Assembly: GCF_000834015.1 (NCBI RefSeq)
Contig: NZ_JXQI01000064.1
Span: 1-64,000 of the forward strand
DNA from: Prevotella pectinovora
GTDB lineage: Bacteria > Bacteroidota > Bacteroidia > Bacteroidales > Bacteroidaceae
Length of the DNA: 64,000 bases
Direction: 5' to 3'
The notes beneath the pieces are model-generated. The model was not told the DNA's origin and searched no databases. It saw only the letters and a list, made by a program, of their open reading frames with translations. The stretch's first letter is position 1. Each line of letters starts with the position of its first letter. The translations under genes and the position numbers were made by a program. This document shows, one piece after another, positions 8,180-16,933 of this stretch.

Positions 8180-9433
8180 TTATTTGTCGAGTCCATACTG
8201 TCTGATTCTTCTATACAGAGTGCGGTCTGAGATTCCCAGTTCCTGCGCCGCCTTCTTCCTGTTTCCGCCGTTCTTTTCGAGGGCTTTCTCCAGCATGTGG
8301 CGTCCCACGTTCTCCAGGTTCAGGCTTTCAGGTTCAGAAATCTCCTCTGCCACGGCATCCTGTACGGAGGGTTCGATTGTCTGCCTGCTGTTGACATCAC
8401 CATGCTGCTGCGGAATGATGGCTGGCACAGTATCTGAACTGTCGAAATGCTCCAGCCGGCGTGGTGCGTCGGAATGTCCCCCACCCACTTTCTTCTTCAG
8501 TTCATCCACCTCTCTTCTGAGGTCGGCCACGGTACCTCTCAGTTCATAGAGGATTTTGTACAGCAGGTCGCGCTCGCTCTCATACGAGTGCTGTTCTCCG
8601 CTGCCGCCGTTTCCTCCCATGGCAACGAGCTGCGTCGTCTCCGGGTCTTGCGGGATGTAATGCAGCAGAGTCTCTGCCGTTATCAGCCTTTGCTGCGAGA
8701 GCACCGACATCTGTTCCGTGATGTTCTTCAGCTGTCTCACGTTTCCGGGCCACTTGTATTTGAGCATCATAGCCTGAGCCTGTTCGTCGAGCGTTATCTT
8801 CGGGAAGTTGTATTTCTCCGCCATCTGCATGGCAAAGAGTCTGAAGAGCAGCAGGATGTCGTTGCCACGGTCGCGCAGCGGCGGCATCTGCACCGGGATG
8901 GTGTTCAATCTGTAGTACAGGTCTTCTCTGAAGCGTCCCTGGCTCACCGCCTTGCGCATATTCACATTGGTGGCGGCTACGATGCGCACGTCGGTCTTCA
9001 TTATCTTCTGACCTCCCACACGGATATACTCTCCCGTTTCTAGCACTCTCAGCAGCCTTGCCTGTGTGGCAAGCGGCAGCTCCCCCACTTCGTCGAGGAA
9101 TATGGTGCCCTTGTTTGCCACTCCGAAATATCCTTCGCTCTCTCCTATGGCTCCTGTGAAGGAACCTTTCTCATGGCCGAAGAGTTCGCTGTCGATGGTG
9201 CCTTCCGGTATGGAACCGCAGTTTATGGCGAAGTATTTCTCCCGTCGTCGTGGCGAGTTGTCATGAATTATCCTCGGTATAATCTCCTTTCCCACGCCGC
9301 TCTCTCCGATTATGAGCACAGACAAGTCTGTCGGCGCCACCTGCAAGGCGACGTCGAGAGCACGGTTCAACGCATCGCAGTTTCCCACGACGTTATAACG
9401 TTGCTTTATTTTCTGAAGATCTGATGTATTCAT
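8180..9433 (-). CDS. Sigma-54-dependent transcriptional activator without receiver domain
   Basis: 417 residues. The AAA+ domain starts almost at the N-terminus: Walker A GESGVGKE (43-50), the sigma-54 contact loop GSFTGA (90-95, the common variant of GAFTGA), and Walker B GTIFLDEVGEL (about 109-119). A linker of low complexity (about 285-360) leads to a Fis-type HTH at the very end (KKAAQELGISDRTLYRRI). With no N-terminal sensor domain it is probably controlled by abundance or protein contact. It overlaps lptE, so it may be cotranscribed with the envelope genes. Confidence 0.92.
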   Translation of the reverse strand: MNTSDLQKIKQRYNVVGNCDALNRALDVALQVAPTDLSVLIIGESGVGKEIIPRIIHDNSPRRREKYFAINCGSIPEGTIDSELFGHEKGSFTGAIGESEGYFGVANKGTIFLDEVGELPLATQARLLRVLETGEYIRVGGQKIMKTDVRIVAATNVNMRKAVSQGRFREDLYYRLNTIPVQMPPLRDRGNDILLLFRLFAMQMAEKYNFPKITLDEQAQAMMLKYKWPGNVRQLKNITEQMSVLSQQRLITAETLLHYIPQDPETTQLVAMGGNGGSGEQHSYESERDLLYKILYELRGTVADLRREVDELKKKVGGGHSDAPRRLEHFDSSDTVPAIIPQQHGDVNSRQTIEPSVQDAVAEEISEPESLNLENVGRHMLEKALEKNGGNRKKAAQELGISDRTLYRRIRQYGLDK

Positions 9434-9501
9434 ATAATTGCGACAAAATTACACAATAAAATCCACTCTTCGGCAGTGTGTTTTGTTTTTTTGTCTTTTT
9501 A

Positions 9502-10497
9502 TTACTTTTTTGTTCTTTCCATCTTTATCAGCATCAAGCCGATTGCCGTCCATATCAGCTCCCTTATCCTCACTATCAGCGCCACGAAGATGCCGCTGCT
9601 TGCCGCCATGGCGAGTCCCGACGCCGAGAGCATGAATCCTCCCTCACGGCCTCCGAGCTGCAGCGGGATGAAGAAGAGGAGGTTGGCGAAAAGCGACGTG
9701 AACGCCAGGATTATGACGCACGACGGATAGCTCACCTCCGGCATTATCACGAGCAGCACGAACATTATCTCGAAGCTGGACAGGAAACGGCAAAGCAGTT
9801 CGAGAACCACTGCCGAAACGAACGACACGGGATTCTGCTTGTGGAGCGCCGCTATCTGGGTGTCTATCTCCCGGAGTTTGTCGCCCTGCTTCTCCATCAG
9901 GCGGCGTGCCCATTTTCCCATCCACGGCATCTTGCTCAGCCATCGTGTGAGCATCATGGCGAGACCTTTCTTGTATCCGCGCATGAAGAACCAGATGCCG
10001 AGCATACAGAATGCCGCCGTCAGAGCGAGTATCACGGCGATGGGCATCGTAGGAGACTGCGTGATGAGATATATGCCCACGGAGAGGAGCCAGAACCAGA
10101 AGTGGCTGAAGATATGGGTCATCACATAGAGGATGACCGACGAGGAGGCTCTCTCCGTTCCGATTTTCGGTGCCAACTCCATGATGCGGTATGCCTCGCC
10201 GCCCATCAGTCCGCCGGGTGTGGCATAGTTGAGGGCGAAGCCGGACACCGTGACCTTATACAGCCACCAGAACGAGAACGGTGTCTTGTCTTTGCCGCTG
10301 CCGCCCTGACGAATGATGACATACCACGACAGGGTGTTTATGACATATAGTCCGAGCCAGAGCGCCACGACAGCAAAGAACCAGTATCCTGCTCTCTGCA
10401 ATCCGCTCCACACCTCTCTGAAGTCGAGCTGCGTCACCATTATGACGAGCACCACGAGTCCGAAGACGAAGAAACCGTTTTGGTATTTCTTGCTCAT
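9502..10497 (-). CDS. UPF0104/LPG_synthase_TM-type multi-pass membrane protein
   Basis: 331 residues with about eight membrane helices. The segment with GFALNYATPGGLMGGEAYRI (near 85-105) matches the signature of the lysylphosphatidylglycerol-synthase transmembrane family (AglD2/YbhN), whose members flip or modify lipids. There is no soluble synthetase domain. It lies 24 bases downstream of pdxA. The substrate is unknown. Confidence 0.82.
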   Translation of the reverse strand: MSKKYQNGFFVFGLVVLVIMVTQLDFREVWSGLQRAGYWFFAVVALWLGLYVINTLSWYVIIRQGGSGKDKTPFSFWWLYKVTVSGFALNYATPGGLMGGEAYRIMELAPKIGTERASSSVILYVMTHIFSHFWFWLLSVGIYLITQSPTMPIAVILALTAAFCMLGIWFFMRGYKKGLAMMLTRWLSKMPWMGKWARRLMEKQGDKLREIDTQIAALHKQNPVSFVSAVVLELLCRFLSSFEIMFVLLVIMPEVSYPSCVIILAFTSLFANLLFFIPLQLGGREGGFMLSASGLAMAASSGIFVALIVRIRELIWTAIGLMLIKMERTKK

Positions 10498-10521
10498 CTA
10501 TGGAGTTCTCCTATACTTCTG

Positions 10522-11637
10522 TCACTCTGCCGCAGGAGCCTTTGGTTTCTGCTTCGACACAGCGAATCTCACTTTCTCGCTGTCGTCTCTTCTCTCATGA
10601 TACAGTTTCTTGAGAGGATCCTGCAGCGGTTCGTCGTAGTTGATGCGGTTTCTGAATATGTCGATGGCATCGTAGACAGCCTGACGGAAAGACGCCTCAT
10701 CGGCAACGCCCTTTCCGGCGATTTCATACGCCGTGCCATGGTCTGGCGACGTGCGCACGATAGGCAGTCCGGCAGTGATGTTCACTCCCTCGTCGCCCAC
10801 GATGGTCTTGAAAGGAGCCAGTCCCTGGTCGTGATACATGGCGAGCACTCCGTCGAATGCCGTGTATGTGCCATGACCGAAGAATCCGTCGGCGGCGAAT
10901 GGCCCGAAGACGTCAATACCGGCATCTGACAGTTCTTCTATTGCCGGCTTGATTACCGTCTCTTCTTCCGTGCCTATCACTCCGCCGTCACCGGCATGAG
11001 GATTCAGCGAGAGTACGGCGATGCGTGGTGCCGAAACGTTGAAGTCTCTCTTCAGCGCCTTGTTGAAAATGGTGCATTTCTCCACTATCGCCTCCTTGGT
11101 TATCGCCTGTGCGATGTCCTTTATCGGCAGATGGGTGGTGACGAGCGCCACTCTCAGCTGTCTTCCGGCAAGAATCATGAGTGCCTTCTGGCCCTCTCCC
11201 ACTTTCTCCTCGATATATTCGGTATGTCCGCAGAAATGGAATCCTTCGCCCTGTATGTCGTTCTTGTTTATCGGTGCGGTGACGAGCACGTCGTAGCCTC
11301 CGCCTGCAAAACCTTCCATCGCCCTGTCGAGGGCTTTCAGCGCAGCCATTCCGGCTTCTTTGGTCGGCATTCCCATATCCACCTTCACGTCTTCGTCGAA
11401 GGCGGTGAGCAGATTCACCTTTCCGTCTACGGCATCCTCCACCTTATTTATTATAGTGAAGTTTGCCTGTATGCCGAGTGCGTTGCGATGGTATGCCGCC
11501 ACCTTTGGCGAACCGTATATTATCGGTGTGCAGAGTTCAAGCATCGTCGGTTCGGCGAAGGTCTTGAAAATCACCTCATATCCTATTCCGTTAGTGTCGC
11601 CGTGTGTTATGGCGACTCTTATCTTTCTATCTTCCAT
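10522..11637 (-). CDS. pdxA: 4-hydroxythreonine-4-phosphate dehydrogenase
   Basis: 371 residues, slightly longer than the usual 330. It oxidises and decarboxylates 4-phosphohydroxy-L-threonine in the DXP-dependent pathway of vitamin B6 synthesis. Visible motifs are ITHGDTNGIGYEV at the N-terminus, VTAPINK, the metal ligand histidines in FCGHTEY, VTTHLPIKD and MYHDQGLAPFK, and RTSPDHGTAYEIAGKG. The C-terminal tail is Lys/Ala rich. It sits between rlmN and the membrane protein gene in a tight run. Confidence 0.95.
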   Translation of the reverse strand: MEDRKIRVAITHGDTNGIGYEVIFKTFAEPTMLELCTPIIYGSPKVAAYHRNALGIQANFTIINKVEDAVDGKVNLLTAFDEDVKVDMGMPTKEAGMAALKALDRAMEGFAGGGYDVLVTAPINKNDIQGEGFHFCGHTEYIEEKVGEGQKALMILAGRQLRVALVTTHLPIKDIAQAITKEAIVEKCTIFNKALKRDFNVSAPRIAVLSLNPHAGDGGVIGTEEETVIKPAIEELSDAGIDVFGPFAADGFFGHGTYTAFDGVLAMYHDQGLAPFKTIVGDEGVNITAGLPIVRTSPDHGTAYEIAGKGVADEASFRQAVYDAIDIFRNRINYDEPLQDPLKKLYHERRDDSEKVRFAVSKQKPKAPAAE

Positions 11638-11682
11638 TGCTGTGTATATTCTGTTTTGTAAGTATCTGGTATAGTAGTTATC

Positions 11683-12726
11683 TTATTTCTCCTCACCGCT
11701 TTCCTGCATGCGCTTGGTGCTGAGCAGTCCGCAGGCTGCCCAGATGTCCTGTCCGCGGCTCGCCCGAATGGTGGTGAACACGCCGTGTTTGGTGAGATAG
11801 TCGCGAAACGATGCCATCTTCTCATCACTCGCTCCATGCAGGTCCACATTCGGTATCTGATGGAAGCGGATGAGGTTGACCCGGCATTCCAGTCCTTCCA
11901 CGAGTTTCACTATCTCTCTGGCGTGCAGCATAGAGTCGTTGAGTCCTCCGAACACGATATATTCGAACGAGAGTCTGCGCTGGTGGGTGAAGTCATACTG
12001 GTGCATGAGCGCCACCACGTCTTTTATCGACATTCCCTTCTCTGCCGGCATCAGCATGGCGCGCTGTTCGGGTATCGGCGAATGCATGCTTATCGCCACA
12101 TGGCAGTCGCTCTCGTCGAGGAATCTCTTCAGTTTGTTTTTCACTCCCACGCTGCTCACGGTGATTCTCTTCGGACTCCAAGCGAAGCCATAGTCGGCGG
12201 TGAGCACCTGCGTCACTCTCAACACATTGTCGAGATTGTCCATCGGCTCTCCCTGCCCCATGAACACCACGTTGGTCAGCTTCTCCCTTTCGGGCAGCGA
12301 ATATATCTGGTTCAGTATGTCGGCAGCGGTGAGGTTACCCTCGAAACCCTGCTTTCCGGTCTGGCAGAAGAGGCAGTTCATCTTGCATCCCACCTGCGAC
12401 GACACGCAGAGCGTAGCCCTGTCGCCATCGGGGATATACACCGTCTCGACAAACTTTCCGCTTGCCGTGGGGAAGAGGTATTTTATCGTTCCGTCAACAG
12501 ACTTCTGACAGTCTATCGGATCCATGCCGCCCACCTCATAGCGGGCTTTCAGCTTCTCCCTGTTAGCCTTCGATAAGTTTGTCATCTCGTCGATGTCGCG
12601 CACTCCTTTCCCATAGAGCCATTTTGCCATCTGTGCTCCGGTGAATGCCGGCATCCCGAGTTCCTTAGCCGCATTTTTCAGCTCGTCGAGCGTCATTGCG
12701 ACAAGCGGTGTCTTGTTTTCTGCCAT
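11683..12726 (-). CDS. rlmN: Dual-specificity 23S rRNA A2503 / tRNA A37 C2-methyltransferase RlmN
   Basis: 347 residues. It is a radical SAM enzyme: the cluster cysteines are C114, C118 and C121 (GCKMNCLFCQTG). GEPMDN and the C-terminal AACG cysteine, which carries the methyl group, are present. The enzyme methylates A2503 in the peptidyl-transferase centre. It is the first gene of the minus-strand run; a promoter with TTG, 20 bases, TAAGTTTG lies at 12764-12794. Confidence 0.96.
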   Translation of the reverse strand: MAENKTPLVAMTLDELKNAAKELGMPAFTGAQMAKWLYGKGVRDIDEMTNLSKANREKLKARYEVGGMDPIDCQKSVDGTIKYLFPTASGKFVETVYIPDGDRATLCVSSQVGCKMNCLFCQTGKQGFEGNLTAADILNQIYSLPEREKLTNVVFMGQGEPMDNLDNVLRVTQVLTADYGFAWSPKRITVSSVGVKNKLKRFLDESDCHVAISMHSPIPEQRAMLMPAEKGMSIKDVVALMHQYDFTHQRRLSFEYIVFGGLNDSMLHAREIVKLVEGLECRVNLIRFHQIPNVDLHGASDEKMASFRDYLTKHGVFTTIRASRGQDIWAACGLLSTKRMQESGEEK

Positions 12727-12763
12727 TTGTTTTTATCGTATATTTACGTCTTGTTCTGATTTG

Positions 12764-12794
12764 CAAACTTACTAATAAATTCTGACATGCACAA
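12764..12794 (-). promoter_or_regulatory. Promoter of the rlmN-to-secG gene run
   Basis: Minus strand TTG (12792-12794), 20 bases, TAAGTTTG (12764-12771). Gaps between the following seven genes never exceed about 70 bases, so this may serve the whole run, though internal promoters cannot be excluded. Confidence 0.7.
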
Positions 12795-13158
12795 GATTTT
12801 CACACAAATCCATATCGGTTTACGGCAGAATAGCGCAACACAATAGCGCAACATTCCACTACGGACTGCCGGCATCTGCCCTGACTGCCAGTTCCGCGGA
12901 TGAAGAAAATGTGTATCTGATGAGCATTGGGGATGTTTAGTGACGGCGAAAAAAAATAACTTGGTATGATTTGAGCCTCATATTTCTTGAGATCTTTTCT
13001 TCATTCAAAGAGGGAATATAGCGGGCTATATGACCGATGAGAGAGATGGAAAATAGACAAAAAGACAAGGCCAGCACTTTATTATCAGAATATTACACAA
13101 CTTGTAGTACCACCTATCGAATACGAAAAGCGATATCACATTCAACAACAAATAAAAT
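12795..13158. other. Intergenic region, no gene seen
   Basis: Divergent gap between rlmN and the secreted protein gene. It holds two spaced copies of AATAGCGCAACA near 12830-12853 and a small palindrome TATAGCGGGCTATA near 13018. No credible reading frame or RNA gene was found, and no consensus promoter for the plus-strand gene. Confidence 0.6.
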
Positions 13159-13173
13159 ATGGAGGGAACAATT

Positions 13174-13875
13174 ATGAAAAGAATTTTACCGGTAATCTTT
13201 ATGCTCATTACAAGCATCACCGTCTTCGCACAGGAAGACACAAGGATGCTGAAAGAAGGGAGAAGCTGGAAGGTATTGGAAATGTTTTGTGATCGTCCTA
13301 AATACGAAACTTATACAGTTTCGGGGGATACTGTAATAAACGGCAAGACATGGAAGAAGATATTAATAGACTACCAAAGAAACGACCACAAGTCGAGCTA
13401 CACCACCGCAGCTTATGAGGAAGACGGAAAGCTCTATGGCTTATGGGGCGACAACCCGTTCTTAATGCTTGATTTCAACAAGCAAAAGGGCGATTATCTT
13501 TACGAAGGAGTAACTTACGGACCTGTAGTCACCGATGTTGACTACATCACAGTCAACGGAGTAACCCGCAAACGCATCACTTTCTCTGATTTTGGAGAGG
13601 ACGAATACCTATGTTGGGTAGAGGGTATTGGAGCGACGATGGCAATATGGTCTGGCGAAAGTGCGCTCACAAGCCATATGGAATACTTTCTTGAGTGTTA
13701 CGATGACGGCAAACTGATATTCTCATATTCCGACTTCGGCAGACCCATGTCCGTCGACGGCATCTCACAAGACAAAACGAAGAGCGGAGTGAAATATTCC
13801 ATCAACGGAATGAAGCTCCAGAATGAGCCAGAGAAAGGCATATATATCATGAACGGAAAGAAGATCAGGAAATAA
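13174..13875 (+). CDS. Secreted protein of unknown function with Bacteroidales C-terminal tail
   Basis: 233 residues from the ATG at 13174 (an ATG five codons earlier is less likely because MKRILPVIFMLITSITVFAQ is a clean signal peptide). The mature part has no domain I recognise. The end, with YSINGMKL and GIYIMNGKKIRK, matches the short tail that closes many secreted Prevotella and Bacteroides proteins and resembles a sorting or anchoring motif; whether it is used by type IX secretion cannot be decided here. It stands alone and is followed by a hairpin at 13906-13938. Confidence 0.7.
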   Translation: MKRILPVIFMLITSITVFAQEDTRMLKEGRSWKVLEMFCDRPKYETYTVSGDTVINGKTWKKILIDYQRNDHKSSYTTAAYEEDGKLYGLWGDNPFLMLDFNKQKGDYLYEGVTYGPVVTDVDYITVNGVTRKRITFSDFGEDEYLCWVEGIGATMAIWSGESALTSHMEYFLECYDDGKLIFSYSDFGRPMSVDGISQDKTKSGVKYSINGMKLQNEPEKGIYIMNGKKIRK

Positions 13876-13905
13876 GTCTTGCCGTTTTTTCATAAAACAT
13901 CGTTC

Positions 13906-13938
13906 AACCCAAATCGGTCTTGATGACTGGTTTGGGTT
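13906..13938 (+). terminator. Hairpin after the secreted protein gene
   Basis: AACCCAAATCGGTC pairs with GACTGGTTTGGGTT over 14 positions with two mismatches, then GATTGTTTATTG follows. It begins 30 bases after the stop. Its arms share words with the dispersed repeat next to it, so it may be part of that element. Confidence 0.55.
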
Positions 13939-13957
13939 GATTGTTTATTGCCTTAAC

Positions 13958-14011
13958 CCGAATCAGTCATCAGGACGTTCGATATTATATTTGACAACTG
14001 CTTGCAGCAAA
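13958..14011 (-). repeat. Dispersed intergenic repeat, copy 2 (inverted)
   Basis: Running from AACCCGAATCAGTCATCAGG to CAACTGCTTGCAG, this matches the reverse complement of 4190-4246. The rest of 13939-14309 holds a -7 box at 14113 and no other gene. Confidence 0.7.
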
Positions 14012-14112
14012 ACAGTCATTATGCCGTTACCCATAAGTCCAAATACAGAAAGCCCACCGCTATAATTGTCAACAAATTCCGCTGAATGTTTTTTTATCCG
14101 CCAGTTTTACAC

Positions 14113-14120
14113 TACCTTTG
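14113..14120 (+). promoter_or_regulatory. -7 box upstream of the 5'-nucleotidase gene
   Basis: TACCTTTG matches TAnnTTTG. The -33 region is only a T run. If used it gives a leader of about 185 bases before the ATG at 14310. Confidence 0.5.
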
Positions 14121-14309
14121 TATAATAATCCTTACAACAATGCTGCTGGAGGTGCTCCACACTTCGCCAAGGCAATGGAAGCATGACGCAGGAAGGAGCA
14201 TCACAACGGTCTTGCCCGTCAATGGGAAAGTCTGCTGCAGTAAGAAGGATTTCTACAAACAATAACGAACAAACACCGGAAGCGCAACAAGCAACCGGCA
14301 ATACAGATT

Positions 14310-16049
14310 ATGAAAATAAGCACACTGATAACGGCAGCGATTGCCCTGGCTGCCACCTGCCCGGCAACGGCACAAGAGACAAAGACCGTGAAACTGAGAA
14401 TTCTCGAGACGAGCGACGTCCACGGCAGTTTCTTCCCCTACGACTTCATAGAGCGGAGAGACGCCAAGGGATCGCTGGCAAGGGTCAGCTCATACGTGAA
14501 CAGACTGCGACAGGAGTATGGCGACAACGTGATACTGCTCGACAACGGTGACATCCTGCAAGGTCAGCCCACATGCTACTACTACAACTATGTGGCTACC
14601 GACAAGCGCAACATCGTGTCGGACATTCTGAACTATATGCGATACGACGCCGCCACCTTCGGCAACCATGACGTGGAGACCGGGCACAGCGTGTATGACA
14701 AATGGATTGGCGAGATGAACGCACCTGTGCTGGGCGCCAACATCATCGACACCGCCACCGGAAAACCATACGTGAAGCCATACACCATCATAGAGCGCGA
14801 CGGAGTGAAAATCGCCGTGATAGGAATGCTGACACCTGCCATACCGAGCTGGCTCGGCGAGAAACTATGGAAGGGACTGCGCTTCGACGGCATAGAGAAG
14901 TCGGCAAAGGAATGGATAGCACGACTGAGAGAGACGGAGCGTCCCGACGTGGTGGTGGGACTGTTCCACAGCGGATGGAACGGCGGAATAGAAAACGCTG
15001 ACTACACCGAGGACGAGACGGAGAACACGGCGAAAAACGTGGATGGCTTCGACATCCTCTTCTTTGGCCACGACCACCACGCAAGGAAGGCGGTGGTGAA
15101 GAATGCGGCAGGAAGAGAGGTGTTGTGTCTCGACCCTTCGTGCAACGCCGTGAACATTGCCGACGCTGAAGTGGAGATAACGCTGCGCGACGGCAAGGTG
15201 GCAGAGAAGAAGATAACCGGTGAGGTGCGCGACATCTGCAACGAACCCGTTGACTCGGCGTATATGGCCCACTTCGCCAAGGAAATCGACGAGATAAAGG
15301 GATTCATCAATGCCCCCATCGGCGAACTTGCCGACACGATATACACCCGCGACAGCTTCTTCGGCAATTCGGCTTTCACCGACCTCATCCACAACCTGCA
15401 GTTGGCAATAACAAATGCCGACGTGTCGTTCAACGCACCGCTGCAGTTCAACACGAAGCTCAACAAGGGCAAAATCCTGATGAGCGACATGTTCAAGCTA
15501 TACAAATTCGAGAACAACATCTGTGTGCTGAGAATGACGGGCGAGGAGATAAAGAACTATCTCGAAATGAGCTATGCCCTGTGGACAAACCAGATGAAAT
15601 CGCCCGACGACCATATCATGCTAATTGACGAGAGGAATACTGGTGACATGCAGAAGTTCGGATTCAAGAACTTCACCTTCAACTTCGACTCCGCCGCCGG
15701 AATAGACTATGAGGTGGACGTGACAAAACCGGAGGGCAAGAAGGTGAAGATACTGAGGATGTCTGACGGCAAGCGCTTCAATGCCAAGAAATGGTATCGG
15801 GTGGTGATGAACAGCTATCGGGCAAACGGCGGCGGAGAACTGCTGACCAGAGGTGCCGGAATAGCAAAGGAGGAACTGCCGGGACGTACTGAATACGAGA
15901 GCAAGCTCGACATGCGCCACTATCTCGCCGAAAAGATAAAGAGCGAGGGAACGATATATGCCAAACCTAACAAGAACTGGCGTTTCGTGCCGGAGAAATG
16001 GACCAAGCCGGCACTCGAACGCGACAGAAAACTGATATTCAAAAGATAA
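14310..16049 (+). CDS. Secreted 5'-nucleotidase / metallophosphatase, UshA type
   Basis: 579 residues with a signal peptide (cleavage near ATAQ, residue 22). The dimetal phosphatase domain shows D36-V-H38, GD81ILQG, GNHD (118-121), a later His (VGLFHSGWNGG) and FFGHDHHA. The C-terminal 5_nucleotid_C domain binds the nucleoside (for example GNSAFTDLI and ANGGGELLTRG). It would dephosphorylate extracellular or periplasmic nucleotides. The last codons form the first unit of a three-copy 27-base repeat that continues past the stop. NudC follows after 58 bases. Confidence 0.93.
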   Translation: MKISTLITAAIALAATCPATAQETKTVKLRILETSDVHGSFFPYDFIERRDAKGSLARVSSYVNRLRQEYGDNVILLDNGDILQGQPTCYYYNYVATDKRNIVSDILNYMRYDAATFGNHDVETGHSVYDKWIGEMNAPVLGANIIDTATGKPYVKPYTIIERDGVKIAVIGMLTPAIPSWLGEKLWKGLRFDGIEKSAKEWIARLRETERPDVVVGLFHSGWNGGIENADYTEDETENTAKNVDGFDILFFGHDHHARKAVVKNAAGREVLCLDPSCNAVNIADAEVEITLRDGKVAEKKITGEVRDICNEPVDSAYMAHFAKEIDEIKGFINAPIGELADTIYTRDSFFGNSAFTDLIHNLQLAITNADVSFNAPLQFNTKLNKGKILMSDMFKLYKFENNICVLRMTGEEIKNYLEMSYALWTNQMKSPDDHIMLIDERNTGDMQKFGFKNFTFNFDSAAGIDYEVDVTKPEGKKVKILRMSDGKRFNAKKWYRVVMNSYRANGGGELLTRGAGIAKEELPGRTEYESKLDMRHYLAEKIKSEGTIYAKPNKNWRFVPEKWTKPALERDRKLIFKR

Positions 16050-16104
16050 AACAGAAAACTGTTACTCAAAAGACAAAACAGAAAACTGTTACTCAAAAGA
16101 CAAA
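16024..16104. repeat. 27-base tandem repeat, three copies, spanning the nucleotidase stop codon
   Basis: Units run 16024-16050, 16051-16077 and 16078-16104. The first is coding (RKLIFKR and stop); the next two share 23 or more of 27 bases with it and are nearly identical to each other. The last ends 3 bases before the nudC ATG, so the repeat fills the whole gap. Confidence 0.9.
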
Positions 16105-16107
16105 AGA

Positions 16108-16896
16108 ATGGAAAAACTGTTTTTCGTCTTCTGCAAAGGAGACCTGATGCTCGAAAAGCTGCCCGACGGCACTTACACCATACCCTACGGCGAGAACGCC
16201 CCCACGGAGACGAAACCGTGGACAAACATGATGAACGTGAGTCCGCTGGGCGACACGGCGGTCTGCACATACTCCATCGACCATCCCGTGACCGACAATC
16301 CGAGATATGAGATGTGCGGACTGCGCCAGAGCTACTACAAGATAACCAAGGAACTGTATCTCAAGGCCGGAAAATGCGAGGAACTGCTGTATTGGGACCA
16401 GAACACCAAGTTCTGCGGCGTATGCGGTTCGCCGATGAAAATGCATACCGACATCAGCAAGCGCTGCACGGAATGCGGCAAGGAGGTGTGGCCCCAGCTC
16501 GCCACGGCGATTATCGTGTTGATACACAAGGGCGACGAGGTATTGCTCGTGCATGCCAGAAACTTCAAATCCAACTTCATGGGACTCGTGGCTGGATTCG
16601 TTGAAACGGGAGAGACACTCGAAGAGGCGGTACACCGCGAAGTGAAGGAGGAGACAAACCTCGAAATCACAAACCTTCGCTATTTCGGTTCGCAGCCCTG
16701 GCCTTATCCCTGCGGACTGATGGTGGGCTTCAATGCCGACTACGTGAGCGGAGAGATAAAGCTGCAGACCTCGGAGCTGGCCCGCGGAGCATGGTTCCGC
16801 AAGGACAACCTGCCCACCATCCCCGAAAAGCTGAGCATAGCCCGCAAACTCATCGACGCATGGCTCGAAGGAGAGAAGGACAACGGAATGAAATAA
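16108..16896 (+). CDS. nudC: NAD+ diphosphatase (NudC-like Nudix hydrolase)
   Basis: 262 residues, typical length. The zinc ribbon is CGVCG and CTECG (about 107-127); the Nudix box is [21 protein letters not shown] with the REV-EE-T core complete. The [11 protein letters not shown] segment after it is the NudC signature that selects NAD(H) over other dinucleotides. It may also remove NAD caps from RNA, as established for NudC in E. coli. It lies between the nucleotidase and the fusion gene in a plus-strand run. Confidence 0.93.
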   Translation: MEKLFFVFCKGDLMLEKLPDGTYTIPYGENAPTETKPWTNMMNVSPLGDTAVCTYSIDHPVTDNPRYEMCGLRQSYYKITKELYLKAGKCEELLYWDQNTKFCGVCGSPMKMHTDISKRCTECGKEVWPQLATAIIVLIHKGDEVLLVHARNFKSNFMGLVAGFVETGETLEEAVHREVKEETNLEITNLRYFGSQPWPYPCGLMVGFNADYVSGEIKLQTSELARGAWFRKDNLPTIPEKLSIARKLIDAWLEGEKDNGMK

Positions 16897-16933
16897 GGAA
16901 CAACAAACAAAAAAAAAACAATTTATACACACC

